Source: Exophiala sp. HKRS030
Lineage: Eukaryota; Ascomycota; Eurotiomycetes; Chaetothyriales; Herpotrichiellaceae
NCBI GenBank assembly: GCA_023897205.1
Contig: JAHWDD010000001.1
Coordinates: 1,364,001-1,428,000 of the forward strand
Direction: 5' to 3'
DNA: 64,000 nt
Shown here: positions 22,785 to 33,545 of the stretch, in pieces
Position numbering within the stretch: position 1 is the first letter of the stretch
Layout: the number at the start of each line of letters is the position of its first letter
Position numbers and translations under genes: made by a program
The notes under the pieces: generated by a model
Database searches by the model: none
Told to the model about the DNA's origin: nothing
The model's input: the letters and a program-made list of their open reading frames with translations, nothing else

Positions 22785-24176
22785 CTCGTGGGCGTGTAGC
22801 CTGACGCGCTACAGTGAGGCTTCTGGACCCAAGAGATGAGGGTATTTCGGCCGCACAGATCGAGATGTGCGTGTATCAAAGAAAAGAGTCGAATACAACG
22901 TCTCGAAAAGAGAAAGGAAAGAATGATGAAAAGGACGTTGAACACCAGACTGAGACCGGGACTTGATGTAGGAGTCAGTCGGTTGGGGGGCTAATGATGC
23001 AGGTCAAATTGTTTGTAGGACTCTACGAAGATGAGTCTGTGCTAAGAAAGCCACCGACGGAAGGACGAAAACAAGTATCTCCAAGAAGACGTCGAGGAAG
23101 CCGTCACCAACAAGCCTGCTTAGACTGTATGGGCACTTTTTTCAGTTAGATAGGGACTCCAAAGGCCCAAAAAAGATCCCACCTCCCTCTAAAGCCCGTA
23201 AGTCTGGATCGGGGTCAAATAATCACGTCGGGCAGCCCGGCAGCGAGGGCAGCAGGGCCGAGAAATGACAAGCAATAGGGAGCCAATGGAGGCATGGATG
23301 AAGCTGTTGCTGATATCATCTTGCGACGATGCATAAGACAAACACGGATCGCATCGCTACAATCTCGTACCCGAAAGCCGCCTGCACGGAAAGCCGCCTG
23401 CACGGGACAAAACTGCGCGCGTAGAATACGGAAGACGACAAATATTCCCGCCGACCTGTCACCATGGGTTTAATTATTCATAAGGCTTTGCAGATCTTGC
23501 ATAAATCTTGACCTCATTGATTTTTATCGATGCTGAGGTTGAAATTTTTGCCCGAGATTGCCCTTGAGACATTTATTAAAACATTCATTTCCCTCCTGAC
23601 CACGTCCAAAACCCTTTGTCAATGATTCTCGTTAGTGATCAAATTACTCGGTGCTCGGTACGGGTACACAACCTCTGATCTGACTGGTGCCACTGGGTAC
23701 CCCGGTCAGCTGAAGTCATGACTCCAGTAGCATCATGTAAGCCTAAAATGCTTTCTATTTTCGTCCACTGTATCCAACTTCGACTACTTTCAAATTTACT
23801 CAGGTCAATTACGAATGTGTGAGTGCAGAGCGGTATAAAGCTCACGTGTGTCCCATTCCGAATGTGAGGGAATTTCAGACGCAACGATCGTTGTGGTGCA
23901 GTTGGATGGAAGGTCTGCCTACCTCCGGTCATCTACCGCATTTCGCTCTGGGCTCCAGTTGGGTCGAAGCGGTGCCACAGGGAGCATGCCTGGTGAGTTC
24001 ATATAGAGCTTCTTTAAGGAGAAGGACTGTATCGAGATGATGCCTCGGTTCACGCAAGGGCCTTTTTTTGTGCTTGCACCTGACTACTGCTCCATAATGC
24101 GAGTTGATCTGGGTCTGAGCGAATGTGAGACGCCAAACCGGCGGCCTGGGTTCGAGTACCGTTGGCAAGCATACCA
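22785..24176. other. 1.4 kb intergenic region with a 16 bp tandem duplication
   Basis: Upstream region of the Sec14-like gene and 3' flank of the metallophosphatase gene. A perfect 16 bp tandem duplication lies at 23374-23405. No gene is recognised. Confidence 0.45.
23374..23405 (+). repeat. 16 bp perfect tandem duplication
   Basis: The unit AAAGCCGCCTGCACGG occurs twice head to tail at 23374-23389 and 23390-23405, in non-coding sequence. Confidence 0.9.
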
Positions 24177-25985
24177 TCAGCAATTCTCGGCCCAATTTTG
24201 ACTGACCCATTTGGCAATGAGAGTTGTCATATTGTCATCAGGCATATACTGATCCACGTCGTCATCTGTATAGTCAAGGCCCAGAAACTTCAAACCCAAC
24301 AAGATCCACGGCTGGATGAACTCATTGAACACCACATCGACAATCGCCTCCTCATCGTTGCCGTTCTGGACGCCCACAGTTGATTGAATGCAGTTGGGCA
24401 CTCGGTAGAATGATATAGGAGCATGAACAGTGTCATCACCATCGGTGCCAGCATCATCAACCGTCGTGTATCCCGGAATTAATGCATTGTTGGCGGTGAG
24501 GGAAAGCTGGTGCCCATGATGACCCGATGGAAATGAGTCCTCTACGGCAATATCTTGGAGAATTCCCATCTGGTCGACTGGAGCCAGTTGTGACATGGCC
24601 AATGCTGGATCTGCATTTTCGAAGATCTCGCCGGCGCGATTAAGCAGGTCAATGAGTTTCTTGGCCCTGTTGTAAGGGACATCCTTGAGGTAATGGAATC
24701 CACTCGTGAAAGGGCATATAATAAAGGTCGAGTCCTTGGTGAATGCGCCCTTGAAGATGTCAAATCGAATAGCACCGGTATTGGAAATAACTAATCGTGC
24801 TCGATCATGCCGTCGAGGATCATTGACCACCTCCGGGAACACCTTCTCCTCTAGCCAGCTGAAGATGCTGTTATTGCTCGGGTATGGGGCTCGACTCATC
24901 CACAGATCACGCGAGGTGCAACCGAATGTCTGGTCGAGATCAAGAGCCTGTCGCGCTTGATGGATTGCTTCCGTGATGTTTCTACCTCGGTCGGAATGGA
25001 AGGTTGAAGAATTATGGCCAGAATGATGATATAATGAATACAAGTTATTGTCAATATAGCGTCTGAAGAATGTAGGAGATTTGCCTCGACTAGCACTCGT
25101 CGATAAGCCATTGATAGACTGGAAACCGATGGTCTCCATAAAGCGCCCACTGGCCAAAGCATGAGATTTCCGGTCGAAGATGCGATAGTCTCTAATGTGG
25201 AAGTGACCACCAAAGAATTGAATGGGAGCATCCCATTGCACAGATCGAATGGCTCGGAAGATCATGTCGAACTCTTCGGATCGAATGGACGAATGTCCGA
25301 TAACAACAAAGAGGTCAATTTCTCGGTCACGGATCGCATCCTGAAACCATTGTTCTTGAATGGCCTTTTCGACTCTTTGCACAATAGTATTGTTGTAGTT
25401 GCGGTCGAAGTTGAACAGGAAACCAAACGCCATGATACGGATGCCCTGCTTCTTCGTGATGAATTTCTTGTACCTGGGTGCAAGGGGAACCACCTCGCCC
25501 GTGTCAGGATCGTGTATATCGAGATTGGACGCAAGGTAGCTGCCGGGATAGGCAGGGGCAGTGACCAAGTATTCATTTTCAGAGGAGTTCTGTTTGTACA
25601 GCTCATGGTTTCCAGAGCATAGAACGTCCATATGTTGCTCACGAAAGATATCGAACGTGAACAGACCTTTGGGGTCTGAAGCATCGTACAAGCCATTTCC
25701 CTCGATGCGGTCACCGGTGTCTATTATCAACAGATCTTTCCCCTCTGCCTCTAGCTTCTCTCTCAGCCTGTCGGCAAAGTCAACGTAATCGCCCCAATCC
25801 GCACTGAACGAAGGTTCAAGAAGATGTCCCGCATGCCAGCCATGAGTGTCCGTAGTGTGGAGGAAGTTGATTTGTCCGAATTCGAGGTCGCGGAGAGGAG
25901 CAGCAAGAGGTTTGGGCGCACCAGGCTGTACGGCATGGGCTTGGAATGCCAGCAGAGACAAGGCCAAAGCCGTCTTCAGCGCCAT
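24177..25985 (-). CDS. secreted or vacuolar metallophosphatase (5'-nucleotidase-like), 602 aa
   Basis: Single exon starting with an ATG and a cleavable signal peptide (MALKTALALSLLAFQAHA). The calcineurin-like metallophosphoesterase domain is complete: Asp46 and His48 in HTTDTHGWHAGH, Asp89-Asp92 in IIDTGDRIEG, Asn126-His127 in CSGNHELY, VVIGHSS, and GGHFHIRD as the last metal pair. The second half resembles the C-terminal domain of 5'-nucleotidases (SNTGAIRFDIFKGAF, FTSGFHYLKDVPY). It matches the yeast YHR202W-type family, whose members are vacuolar or secreted and not well characterised. There are several N-glycosylation sequons (NNT, NSS, NIT). It shares a 448 bp divergent promoter with the pyruvate dehydrogenase beta gene. 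Confidence 0.92.
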   Translation of the reverse strand: MALKTALALSLLAFQAHAVQPGAPKPLAAPLRDLEFGQINFLHTTDTHGWHAGHLLEPSFSADWGDYVDFADRLREKLEAEGKDLLIIDTGDRIEGNGLYDASDPKGLFTFDIFREQHMDVLCSGNHELYKQNSSENEYLVTAPAYPGSYLASNLDIHDPDTGEVVPLAPRYKKFITKKQGIRIMAFGFLFNFDRNYNNTIVQRVEKAIQEQWFQDAIRDREIDLFVVIGHSSIRSEEFDMIFRAIRSVQWDAPIQFFGGHFHIRDYRIFDRKSHALASGRFMETIGFQSINGLSTSASRGKSPTFFRRYIDNNLYSLYHHSGHNSSTFHSDRGRNITEAIHQARQALDLDQTFGCTSRDLWMSRAPYPSNNSIFSWLEEKVFPEVVNDPRRHDRARLVISNTGAIRFDIFKGAFTKDSTFIICPFTSGFHYLKDVPYNRAKKLIDLLNRAGEIFENADPALAMSQLAPVDQMGILQDIAVEDSFPSGHHGHQLSLTANNALIPGYTTVDDAGTDGDDTVHAPISFYRVPNCIQSTVGVQNGNDEEAIVDVVFNEFIQPWILLGLKFLGLDYTDDDVDQYMPDDNMTTLIAKWVSQNWAENC

Positions 25986-26433
25986 GATGGTCTATCGAAA
26001 GCAAGACATGATCAGGGTGTGAAGATTGAAAGGAGGATACTCGCTCTGCTCTCGCGGGCTTAAGGTCCTCTATCTTCAAGAGTGAGTGGCCACGAGACCC
26101 AGGCTAGATATGCAAGGGTAAACAGAGGCGTCGGCGGTTGTTGGGCACCAGGCTCTCGTACTCGTATAGGGTGCCAAGCCTGACTTAGGTAAGCTCATCG
26201 TTCTCTGGCTTTGGCGGTGGCTTCGGAGGAAATTTGGGCTGTTGGCCGGCGATCCACTGAATCGCTCCCAAAGCTGCGCCCGGAGTTGAAACGAAGCTCC
26301 CCCAATGCAAAAGATTCCCGTCCAACATTTCTTGTCCCTTTCGGCTCGCGTATAAAAGTTGTCCGCCAGATCATTTTCATCGGCGGGAAGCACTTGAAGG
26401 TCTTCTCAGTTCTCATCTCCTTCTGCTCCTGCA
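25986..26433. promoter_or_regulatory. bidirectional promoter, metallophosphatase / PDH E1-beta
   Basis: A 448 bp region between divergent start codons must hold both promoters. A pyrimidine-rich segment (about 26397-26430) precedes the PDH ATG. No defined operator could be assigned. Confidence 0.5.
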
Positions 26434-27725
26434 ATGGCTGCCTCCAGACTCCTCAGACCGGCCTCAAGGCTGCTGTCCCAACGGACTGCCATTCCCTCAT
26501 CCATCCGTCCTTCATTCAGACAAGCCGCTCCCCTCTCACTTCCAACGATACGCGGGTATGCCTCAGAGTCGAACCAGACCTTCACGGTCCGAGATGCGCT
26601 CAATGAAGCTCTCGCAGAGGAGTTGGAATTGGATGACAAAGTCTTCGTCATGGGCGAGGAAGTTGCCCAGTATAATGGTCGGTGTTTTTGAGCACAGAAC
26701 AATTCCGTATTGGCTAACATGAGACGCATAGGTGCCTACAAGGTGACCAAGGGGCTTTTGGACAGATTCGGGCCGAAGAGAGTGATTGATACACCCATCA
26801 CCGAATCTGGATTCTGTGGTTTGGCCGTTGGCGCAGCTTTGGCCGGCCTCCATCCTGTCTGCGAGTACGTTCTAGATCCTCGAGCTCCGAGACACCATAC
26901 ATGAGTTGACAATGCGCAGGTTCATGACGTTTAACTTCGCCATGCAAGCCATTGACCAGGTCATCAACTCCGCAGCCAAGACACATTACATGTCGGGCGG
27001 TATCCAACCCTGCCCTATTGTTTTCCGTGGCCCCAACGGATTTGCGGCTGGTGTAGCTGCGCAGCATTCACAAGATTATTCTGCTTGGTACGGAAGCATC
27101 CCAGGCCTCAAGGTTGTAGCACCATGGTCTGCAGAGGATGCAAAGGGTTTGTTGAAGGCAGCCATCAGAGATCCCAACCCGGTAGTTGTTCTCGAGAACG
27201 AGTATGTCTATCATAATATACATTTCCAGCACAGCAATTTCTAACTGGAGCAGACTTCTCTACGGACAAGCATTCCCTATGAGCGCCGAAGCACAGAAGA
27301 ACGACTTTGTCATTCCCTTCGGCAAGGCTAAGATCGAACGCCCTGGCAAAGACCTGACCATTGTCACCCTTTCACGCTGCGTTGGACAATCATTGGAGGC
27401 AGCAGACGTGCTCAAGAAGAAGTACGGCGTGGAAGCAGAGGTCATCAACCTACGATCAGTAAAACCTATGGATGTTGAAGCCATCATCAAATCAGTCAAG
27501 AAGACAGGTGCTTTGATGGCAGTCGAGTCTGGTTTCCCGGCGTTTGGCGTCGGTGCCGAAATTCTGGCGTTGGCTGTCGAGTATGGCTTCGACTACCTTC
27601 AGGCGCCTCCTGTTCGCGTGACGGGTGCCGAAGTTCCGACGCCGTACGCACAAAAGCTGGAGGAGCTGGCCTTCCCTCAAATTGACACCATCACCAACTA
27701 CGCCGCCAAGCTCTTGAGGGTGTAA
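26434..27725 (+). CDS. PDB1: pyruvate dehydrogenase E1 component beta subunit, 376 aa
   Basis: Mitochondrial matrix enzyme. With E1-alpha it decarboxylates pyruvate using thiamine diphosphate, feeding acetyl groups to E2 of the complex. Exons are 26434-26677, 26732-26864, 26920-27201 and 27254-27725. The first donor is GTCGGT, a weak variant, but the join is required by the conserved [20 protein letters not shown]. The N-terminus is an Arg/Ser-rich presequence ending near GYASESN. Family landmarks are [73 protein letters not shown] and the C-terminal transketolase_C part ([17 protein letters not shown]). Length is standard. Confidence 0.97.
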
Positions 27726-29885
27726 AGGCACGGGATCTCAGGGCTTCAAAAGGAGCATTCTGGATGTGTTATTAGCGAACGCGTTTTCAAACCTGGTGGA
27801 GAATCTGGATCTGGTCTGGTTTGGGTTGCTGTTGAGTGGCTACCACATGGTCGCCGGCAATTGTTATAATTTCAGCTTCAGCTAGTCCCATGTATTGCAT
27901 GAACCGGTGGTATGACACGAAAAGACTTCTGACGCATATTGCTTTGTCGTACTCCATATACTAACAAGAAAACCCATTGCGGAACGCCACAAGTGATGGA
28001 GAGCTCGCTTGCGAGTGCAACTTTCCAATGACAGGGCAGCAGTTGGTACCACTAAAAAGAATATACTGATATGTATGCTCAATCTGGCGACAGGAGGTCG
28101 AGGGCTTTTCGTATTCGTGGTTGCACAGAATATCCAGATATTGTCACCAGCCCCTGACAACCAGCGCCTTGGGATCGAAAGTGATACAAGACTTGCATAC
28201 AAGATCAGCTCGGCCAATGCGAATGAGTATTATTGAAGCTCGAATCTGTCAAGCACATGGCGAGTTGGATGCTAAGCCGGTGATGCCGGGGCTGCGAACA
28301 AACAAGATGGGCCTAGACCTTCTTCAACCTCACCATCGACTTCACACCAGTGGGCCTTCAATCTCCTCTTGTGTCGACTCTTCTACAGGTATCATGATTA
28401 TCTGCATGGCTTTGATGCCATCCTACTCGTGCTTCTGACGCATCCCTCACCGCCTTGGACTTGCATTGCGACCTTCAATCACTATTCCACTATCCTACTC
28501 ATGGGAAATTCGTTACTCAAAAGGCACTTCGACTCACCCTGTCCTGCTTCATGTGCTCTCCCATCATCTCGGATCCGGTCATGTTTGACAGCCGTGGAAC
28601 AATGAAGCCTTTGCAGGTTTCAGTCTGTCCCTCCATGTCCATCGCATGGTTGACATCGACCATTTTGATGCTGGCATCAGAATGGTGTGCATATGCCGGC
28701 TTCAAGGAATTTGGCCCTGGTCAAGACACTTGTTCTAATAACGCCATCCCTTGCATTGACACGACATCCCTCTAGGATGACGTTCTACCTCCTCTAGCTT
28801 GATGACTACCTTGGGAAGCTAACCAGTGTCCACTGTGATACAACCCTGCCTTTTGGACACGACCTCCGCAGACCAGCATCGAAAAAGCACCGATATGACA
28901 GAAGCTACTCACGTTCAGACACCTTCAATCCACAGTCAAGGCTGCAAGCGCGACCCCAAGCCACATGCAAGCCATTTCGTGCCGCAAATCATGTCGACTT
29001 CCAGATATGGACGGCTGAATTAGGCCTGGAAGGTAAGGCTGTCTGGTGCCTCGCTTAGGCCTTTCACGCAGTTCCCAGAGCGTATCACTGCATATCTTCA
29101 CCTGCCCGCTCTCTTCTCAGATCTCGATCTACTGTCCAGCCCAGTGGATGATGAATTTCGGCAATGTCCTATCACATAGTTACCCATCACGGCGATCGTG
29201 TCGTGGCATGATATGTGCAGCATCACCTCTAGCGATCCTCTTTTTCAGGCCTTTTGCCCTCGGCGATATCGTTATACGAAGACGGCTCCAAGGACTTGAC
29301 CGCCCCATGTTGGTTTGTGTTACACCCCTGTTGCCATGTGGCTGCCACTCACATATGCACCTGCTAGAATAGGACGATGCTGAGGGCTGCTACCAGACCT
29401 CCACGTGGGAACCAACCTCTCACCGTTCTGAACGAGCATCTACGCAGACCCCTGCGAGGTGGGAAAAAAGCCACCAAACCGTCTCCTGTGTCCTCTTCGG
29501 TTCACTTCATCACTGCTAACACCAGAGCCCGATCTCGTCAGGTAGTTCGATTCGAAGGACCAAAATATGCTCAGCATGGCACCACAAAGGAGGCCTCAAA
29601 TCGTCATAACTGCATGTGGTTACAACTCTGCGCAGAACAGTCTAGAGCGAGGCACATTGCCATCGATTGAGACAAACGATTGTCCGGCCTTTTTATACCA
29701 CAGACATCCCCGCTTGTCCAAACCAGTCGTACACCTCATAATCCGACGCTTCTGAACATGACACGACCAAAAGGAGCAAGAAAGATTGCATCAACTTGTG
29801 CCACACACGAATCACAAAGAGTCTGGATCTTCAACATATGCGCTGTTCGTCGTCTTCTGGGTGGTATGCCTCAGATTAGACGCTT
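27726..29885. other. 2.2 kb region without a recognisable gene
   Basis: Several open frames of 60-110 codons occur on both strands, but none shows domain-like sequence or consistent splice-linked extension. The first 200 bp is probably the PDH beta 3' UTR. An unrecognised non-coding RNA or a very short gene cannot be excluded. Confidence 0.4.
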
Positions 29886-31298
29886 ATGGGCTCGTCAAGT
29901 GTGGTAGGTGTTTCGCTCCGGGCATATCTCCGCGATATTGACCGTTGGTAGAAAGGAACACATAGTACTTCACTTCATTTCTTGGACCTACCTCTCGAGA
30001 TCCGCAGACACATCTATCTTCTGATGCTCCACTTCCGAACATCCGATCATTTGAGTCTTATGTGTACTTGCAAGCAGATTTACTGCGAAGCCCGAGAGTC
30101 TTTCTTCCGGCGACCTCTGATTTGCCCTTCCCAAAACCATCTCATCGACTTTGTTCAAAAGGGTTCGAAGAAGGTGTTGGAAGACATCACCCACCTTCAT
30201 TTGAGGTTGGAAGAGATCGAAGCTCATGCGATGCAACCATACCTTGCAAGTATAGCGACAAGCGCTACCGTACCTCCAGCTCAGCATCCATATCTTGTTG
30301 AAATCAATCGAATTACAGGCGCCCTGACAGAAATCAGCGGTATCACTCGTCTAACTGTACTCGGACCAAGCGACACAAGCAAGAACATACCGGGGAGCGT
30401 TGTGACCACTAGTATCCTTCAGTGGGTGGTAGACCACTACCGCCATCTCCAAGATCTAAGACTCGAGGTAGAGTCTTGTCGCTTAGACAGCCTCAGTAGA
30501 CTTACGAGATTGCGCACACTCCGATTATCCGGCTACTCAGAGACAAGTCCTCTCAGAGCTGCAGATGTTTGCAGCAGGCTTGCATCCTTGGAGGATCTAC
30601 ACATCAGTGGTCCATCACGAGCAGTACAGACACGGCAGAAGAACGGCATACAGTCGCGGATTGTCCAGTCGGTGTCGAACCACATGTTTGAACAACTCAA
30701 ACCCTTGAAGCGCCTAAGAATCAAAGAGGTCATCGATTTCAATTCACATGGTGAAGGCAGCGGCTTGCTAACATTCAAAACCGTCAGGGCTCTCTACGAA
30801 ATTCACAAAGATAGCCTTCAAGTGCTTCATATCTCGGCAAGTGAGACGCCCTCGGGGTCTTTTGTTGCATACTTGTCGGCCTTCCTAATAGCCGCCCCGG
30901 ACTTGCAAGAGTTACACCTGACGTGGCCAGGCCTGGACGACGATTTTGTGGACAACTTTCCGAACTCGGTCCGGCGGCTGAAGTTGACAGTGTCGTCGCC
31001 TGCGCAGGCACAGACTATTGTGCATCGGTTGGCCGCCATGAGGTATCGCTTGAGATATCTCCAACGAATCAAATTCAGCGTCATCAACGTACCGACAACC
31101 GTCTCGAGCGAGGAATTCAAGCAACCATCTTCGAGTTTTGGTCTTCCGATTCCGCACCTAGCAGTGTAAGTTTCGTTGCTTCCCTTGCTGATGTCCTGGC
31201 GTGAAGATTCACGACCCTAGTGCTTACTTGGTGGCAGCCACATCAATTCACCATGGCCTACGAGTTGGGAAATATGGCAGCCTCTGCCACTGGATTGA
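29886..31298 (+). CDS. F-box/leucine-rich-repeat-like protein, about 430 aa
   Basis: Proposed exons are 29886-29903, 29952-31165 and 31238-31298. The tiny first exon (MGSSSV) joins in frame to a segment leading into the F-box-like motif FLDLPLEIRRHIYLLML, followed by LMCTCKQIYCEARESFF. Ends of this kind are common in fungal F-box-like proteins. The remainder is a leucine-rich region with repeating LRxLRLSGYS, LEDLHISGPS and LQELHLTWPG units. The last intron has a GTAAGT donor overlapping the apparent stop; if unspliced the protein ends at 31169. The open frame before 30024 lacks an ATG, so the 5' exon is inferred. A substrate adaptor role in ubiquitin ligation is possible, but many such fungal proteins are uncharacterised. 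Confidence 0.65.
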
Positions 31299-31951
31299 TT
31301 CACACCCAGGTACGGAGAGAGTGTGCTGACGGTCCCTAGACCTTTTGGTCGTGGTCTGGTCTCGGTTCCTTAGTGTCGCTCGAGCTTGTTGGAGGTGATG
31401 ATACTGGCGAGACCTGCCATGGATTTGAGGGCTTGGGAAATAGCCACCTTGCCATTACCAAATATTGGGCGACACCAAAAGACTTCATGGTGATGGTAGC
31501 TAGTTTTTACAGCCTTACAAAGTGATTGTTGGGATGAACCCCTGATCATCAATTCTTACATAATGTCTGACAAAGGCTCACAAGGCTGCACGAGTGTAAT
31601 CAATCGAGTGCCATTGGACGCATGTTTTGGTCTCGTCTGTCTGGACAGTAAATAATTGACCCTCGTGGTGACATCTGCAAACACCTCGTTCGTGAACAAT
31701 CGTTTTGTATGATACTCCCGCAGTCGAATGAAGCTCCAACAACTTCCCACTCGTATACACCTGTCGTTTCCATCTCCGAGGATGGCGTTCTAACCTGAGG
31801 ACATCAACACTACGAGACACCACCAACGCCATAATCTCGCAACAGCGCCCGCTCTACGGAGTACGACCAACCGGCGCTATCTTTACGGTGGTTACGGAGT
31901 ACCTCTGTCTAGAGTGCAACACCATCATCACCATACACAGCACCAACAATC
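31299..31951. other. intergenic, upstream of the Mcp1-like gene
   Basis: No coding signal is seen. It is likely to hold the promoter of the gene that starts at 31952. Confidence 0.45.
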
Positions 31952-32923
31952 ATGTCCTCCGACCTCCCACCGCTGACCACGACCGACACACGAGCATCCT
32001 CAATCTCGGCGGTCCCGATGCACGAAGTCGACCCATCTCCCGTTGACGCGGACGATGATGGTGATGAAAAGAATCCCCTCCTACCGACGCCAGCGACTTC
32101 GTCGTCCAGAACCTCCTCCTCCTCCTCCTCCTCCTCCTCCACCAATTTCTTGGGTCTCACCCCATCTAGAACGATACACATACTGGGTACCATACAAAAA
32201 TACGCCGTGGTCCCTCCCACGCTCTACCTTAGCATGCACTACACCAACACCGCCTTGATCCCTCTCGTGACCCAGTCGGCCATCGAGAGTGACCGGTACC
32301 TGCTCTTGACACGGCCCTATTACCAATCCTTCCCGCTCGAGCCTTTGATGATTTTTGCTCCCGTCGTCGCCCACGTCTTGTCGGGTATCGCCCTGAGGGT
32401 CTACCGTCGCCGGTTGACCGCCAGGAGACACGGGGCGGAGACTCACTCTCAGAGACGCAAAATCCCCTATCCTCCTCTGAGCCCGACCTCGGCCGCGGGA
32501 TACCTTTTGTACCCCATGTTCGTCGCACACGTGGCCATGCAGCGCGTCATCCCCCAAAAGGTGGAAGGAAGTAGCGCGGGGGTAGGGTTGAGGTACTTCG
32601 CCCACGGGGTCGCGCACGACCCTTGGTTCTCCAACACCTTTTACGCCGCGTTCGTCGCCGTGGCGAGTTACCATTTCGTCACGGGCGCGGCCAAGTACCT
32701 GCGCCTCTCGCGAGAGTACGTCGTCGAGGGAGGGGAGAGTGGCGCACGACGCAAAAAGTGGAGGGGGAGAATGATCAACGGCGTCGCGGCCGCGGTGGCC
32801 TCTCTCTGGATCGCCGGTGGGTTGGGCGTCGTCGGCAGATCCGGGGCGGGCGTCGGTTGGGAGGCCAAGAATTGGGACCGCATCTATGCCGCCGTGCCCC
32901 TGTTGGGGAGGTTGTTTCAATGA
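31952..32923 (+). CDS. Mcp1-like mitochondrial outer-membrane protein (DUF1691), 323 aa
   Basis: Single exon. The N-terminal 70 residues are disordered and acidic, with a run of nine Ser encoded by a CTC repeat. The core matches the Mcp1 transmembrane family. It has a first helix pair around IHILGTIQKYAVVPPTLYLSMHYTNT and LIPLVTQSA, then EPLMIFAPVVAHVLSGIALRVYRR, and late helices at YFAHGVAHDPWFSNTFYAAFVAVASYHFVTGAAKYL and NGVAAAVASLWIAGGLGVV. Yeast Mcp1 recruits Vps13 to mitochondria for lipid transfer and suppresses ERMES loss. The His pairs in the helices suggest heme b or succinate-dehydrogenase-like helices, seen in the wider family. Assignment rests on this pattern and not on a search. 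Confidence 0.8.
   Translation: MSSDLPPLTTTDTRASSISAVPMHEVDPSPVDADDDGDEKNPLLPTPATSSSRTSSSSSSSSSTNFLGLTPSRTIHILGTIQKYAVVPPTLYLSMHYTNTALIPLVTQSAIESDRYLLLTRPYYQSFPLEPLMIFAPVVAHVLSGIALRVYRRRLTARRHGAETHSQRRKIPYPPLSPTSAAGYLLYPMFVAHVAMQRVIPQKVEGSSAGVGLRYFAHGVAHDPWFSNTFYAAFVAVASYHFVTGAAKYLRLSREYVVEGGESGARRKKWRGRMINGVAAAVASLWIAGGLGVVGRSGAGVGWEAKNWDRIYAAVPLLGRLFQ
32112..32140 (+). repeat. (CTC)n trinucleotide repeat in coding sequence
   Basis: About ten CCT/CTC units encode a poly-Ser tract in the disordered N-terminus of the Mcp1-like protein. Such tracts often vary in length between strains. Confidence 0.9.
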
Positions 32924-33545
32924 AACCAAAAAAAAAGCACGCTCAAGTCAAGAAATGGACAATCAACGAGGTTCCCCGACCTTTCCAATCACACCAATTG
33001 CTCAAGTGCTGCAACTGCCCACTACAGCACGTTAGGTATATATGTTCAACATCCACGAGAGTCACTAGGGAGGGAGTAATTGTGTACAAGACAGTCTGAT
33101 TGATGCGTGTCGTATAGCGAACCTGAAAACCAAACATCCTGATCTTCTCTCGGTCGATACGAGTACTCAAGTTCCCAATAATAAGTATTGTGTAATACGG
33201 CTACGTCCTAAATTACAATGTGAAGGTCTTCATCAAGTGTTTTCTTTGTTCCATTCGCATTGGTTACAATCGACGAGAGATTATATTATACGTTGAAAGG
33301 GGCGACTTCTGTTGATATATTAGACATTCAAACGCTCCAGGGGTTTGGGAACATCCAAAACTCAGCGTCAACTCTGGCGAGAACGCTCCCCTTCAAATAT
33401 AAGAACTGTATGCTGAAATATCGTGGCGTATCGTATACACATATAGCTGGACGGGTCCTGGCCGAGAGCCGCGTTCCACACCATTCTGGATGTGATTTCT
33501 GTCGTTGCTCAACGGTGTTGGTCGACTATTTGGCGGTGCTGTTTG
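32924..33545. other. convergent 3' region
   Basis: Lies between the stops of the Mcp1-like gene and the helicase gene. It is A/T-rich in 33180-33310. No gene is seen. Confidence 0.5.

Noticed and set aside
24135..24175. tRNA-like B box (GGTTCGAGTACC)
   Set aside because: The flanking bases do not form a T-arm or an acceptor stem, and no A box lies at the right distance.
32081..32929. 282-codon minus-strand ORF
   Set aside because: Antisense to the Mcp1-like gene; its Gly run comes from the CTC repeat.
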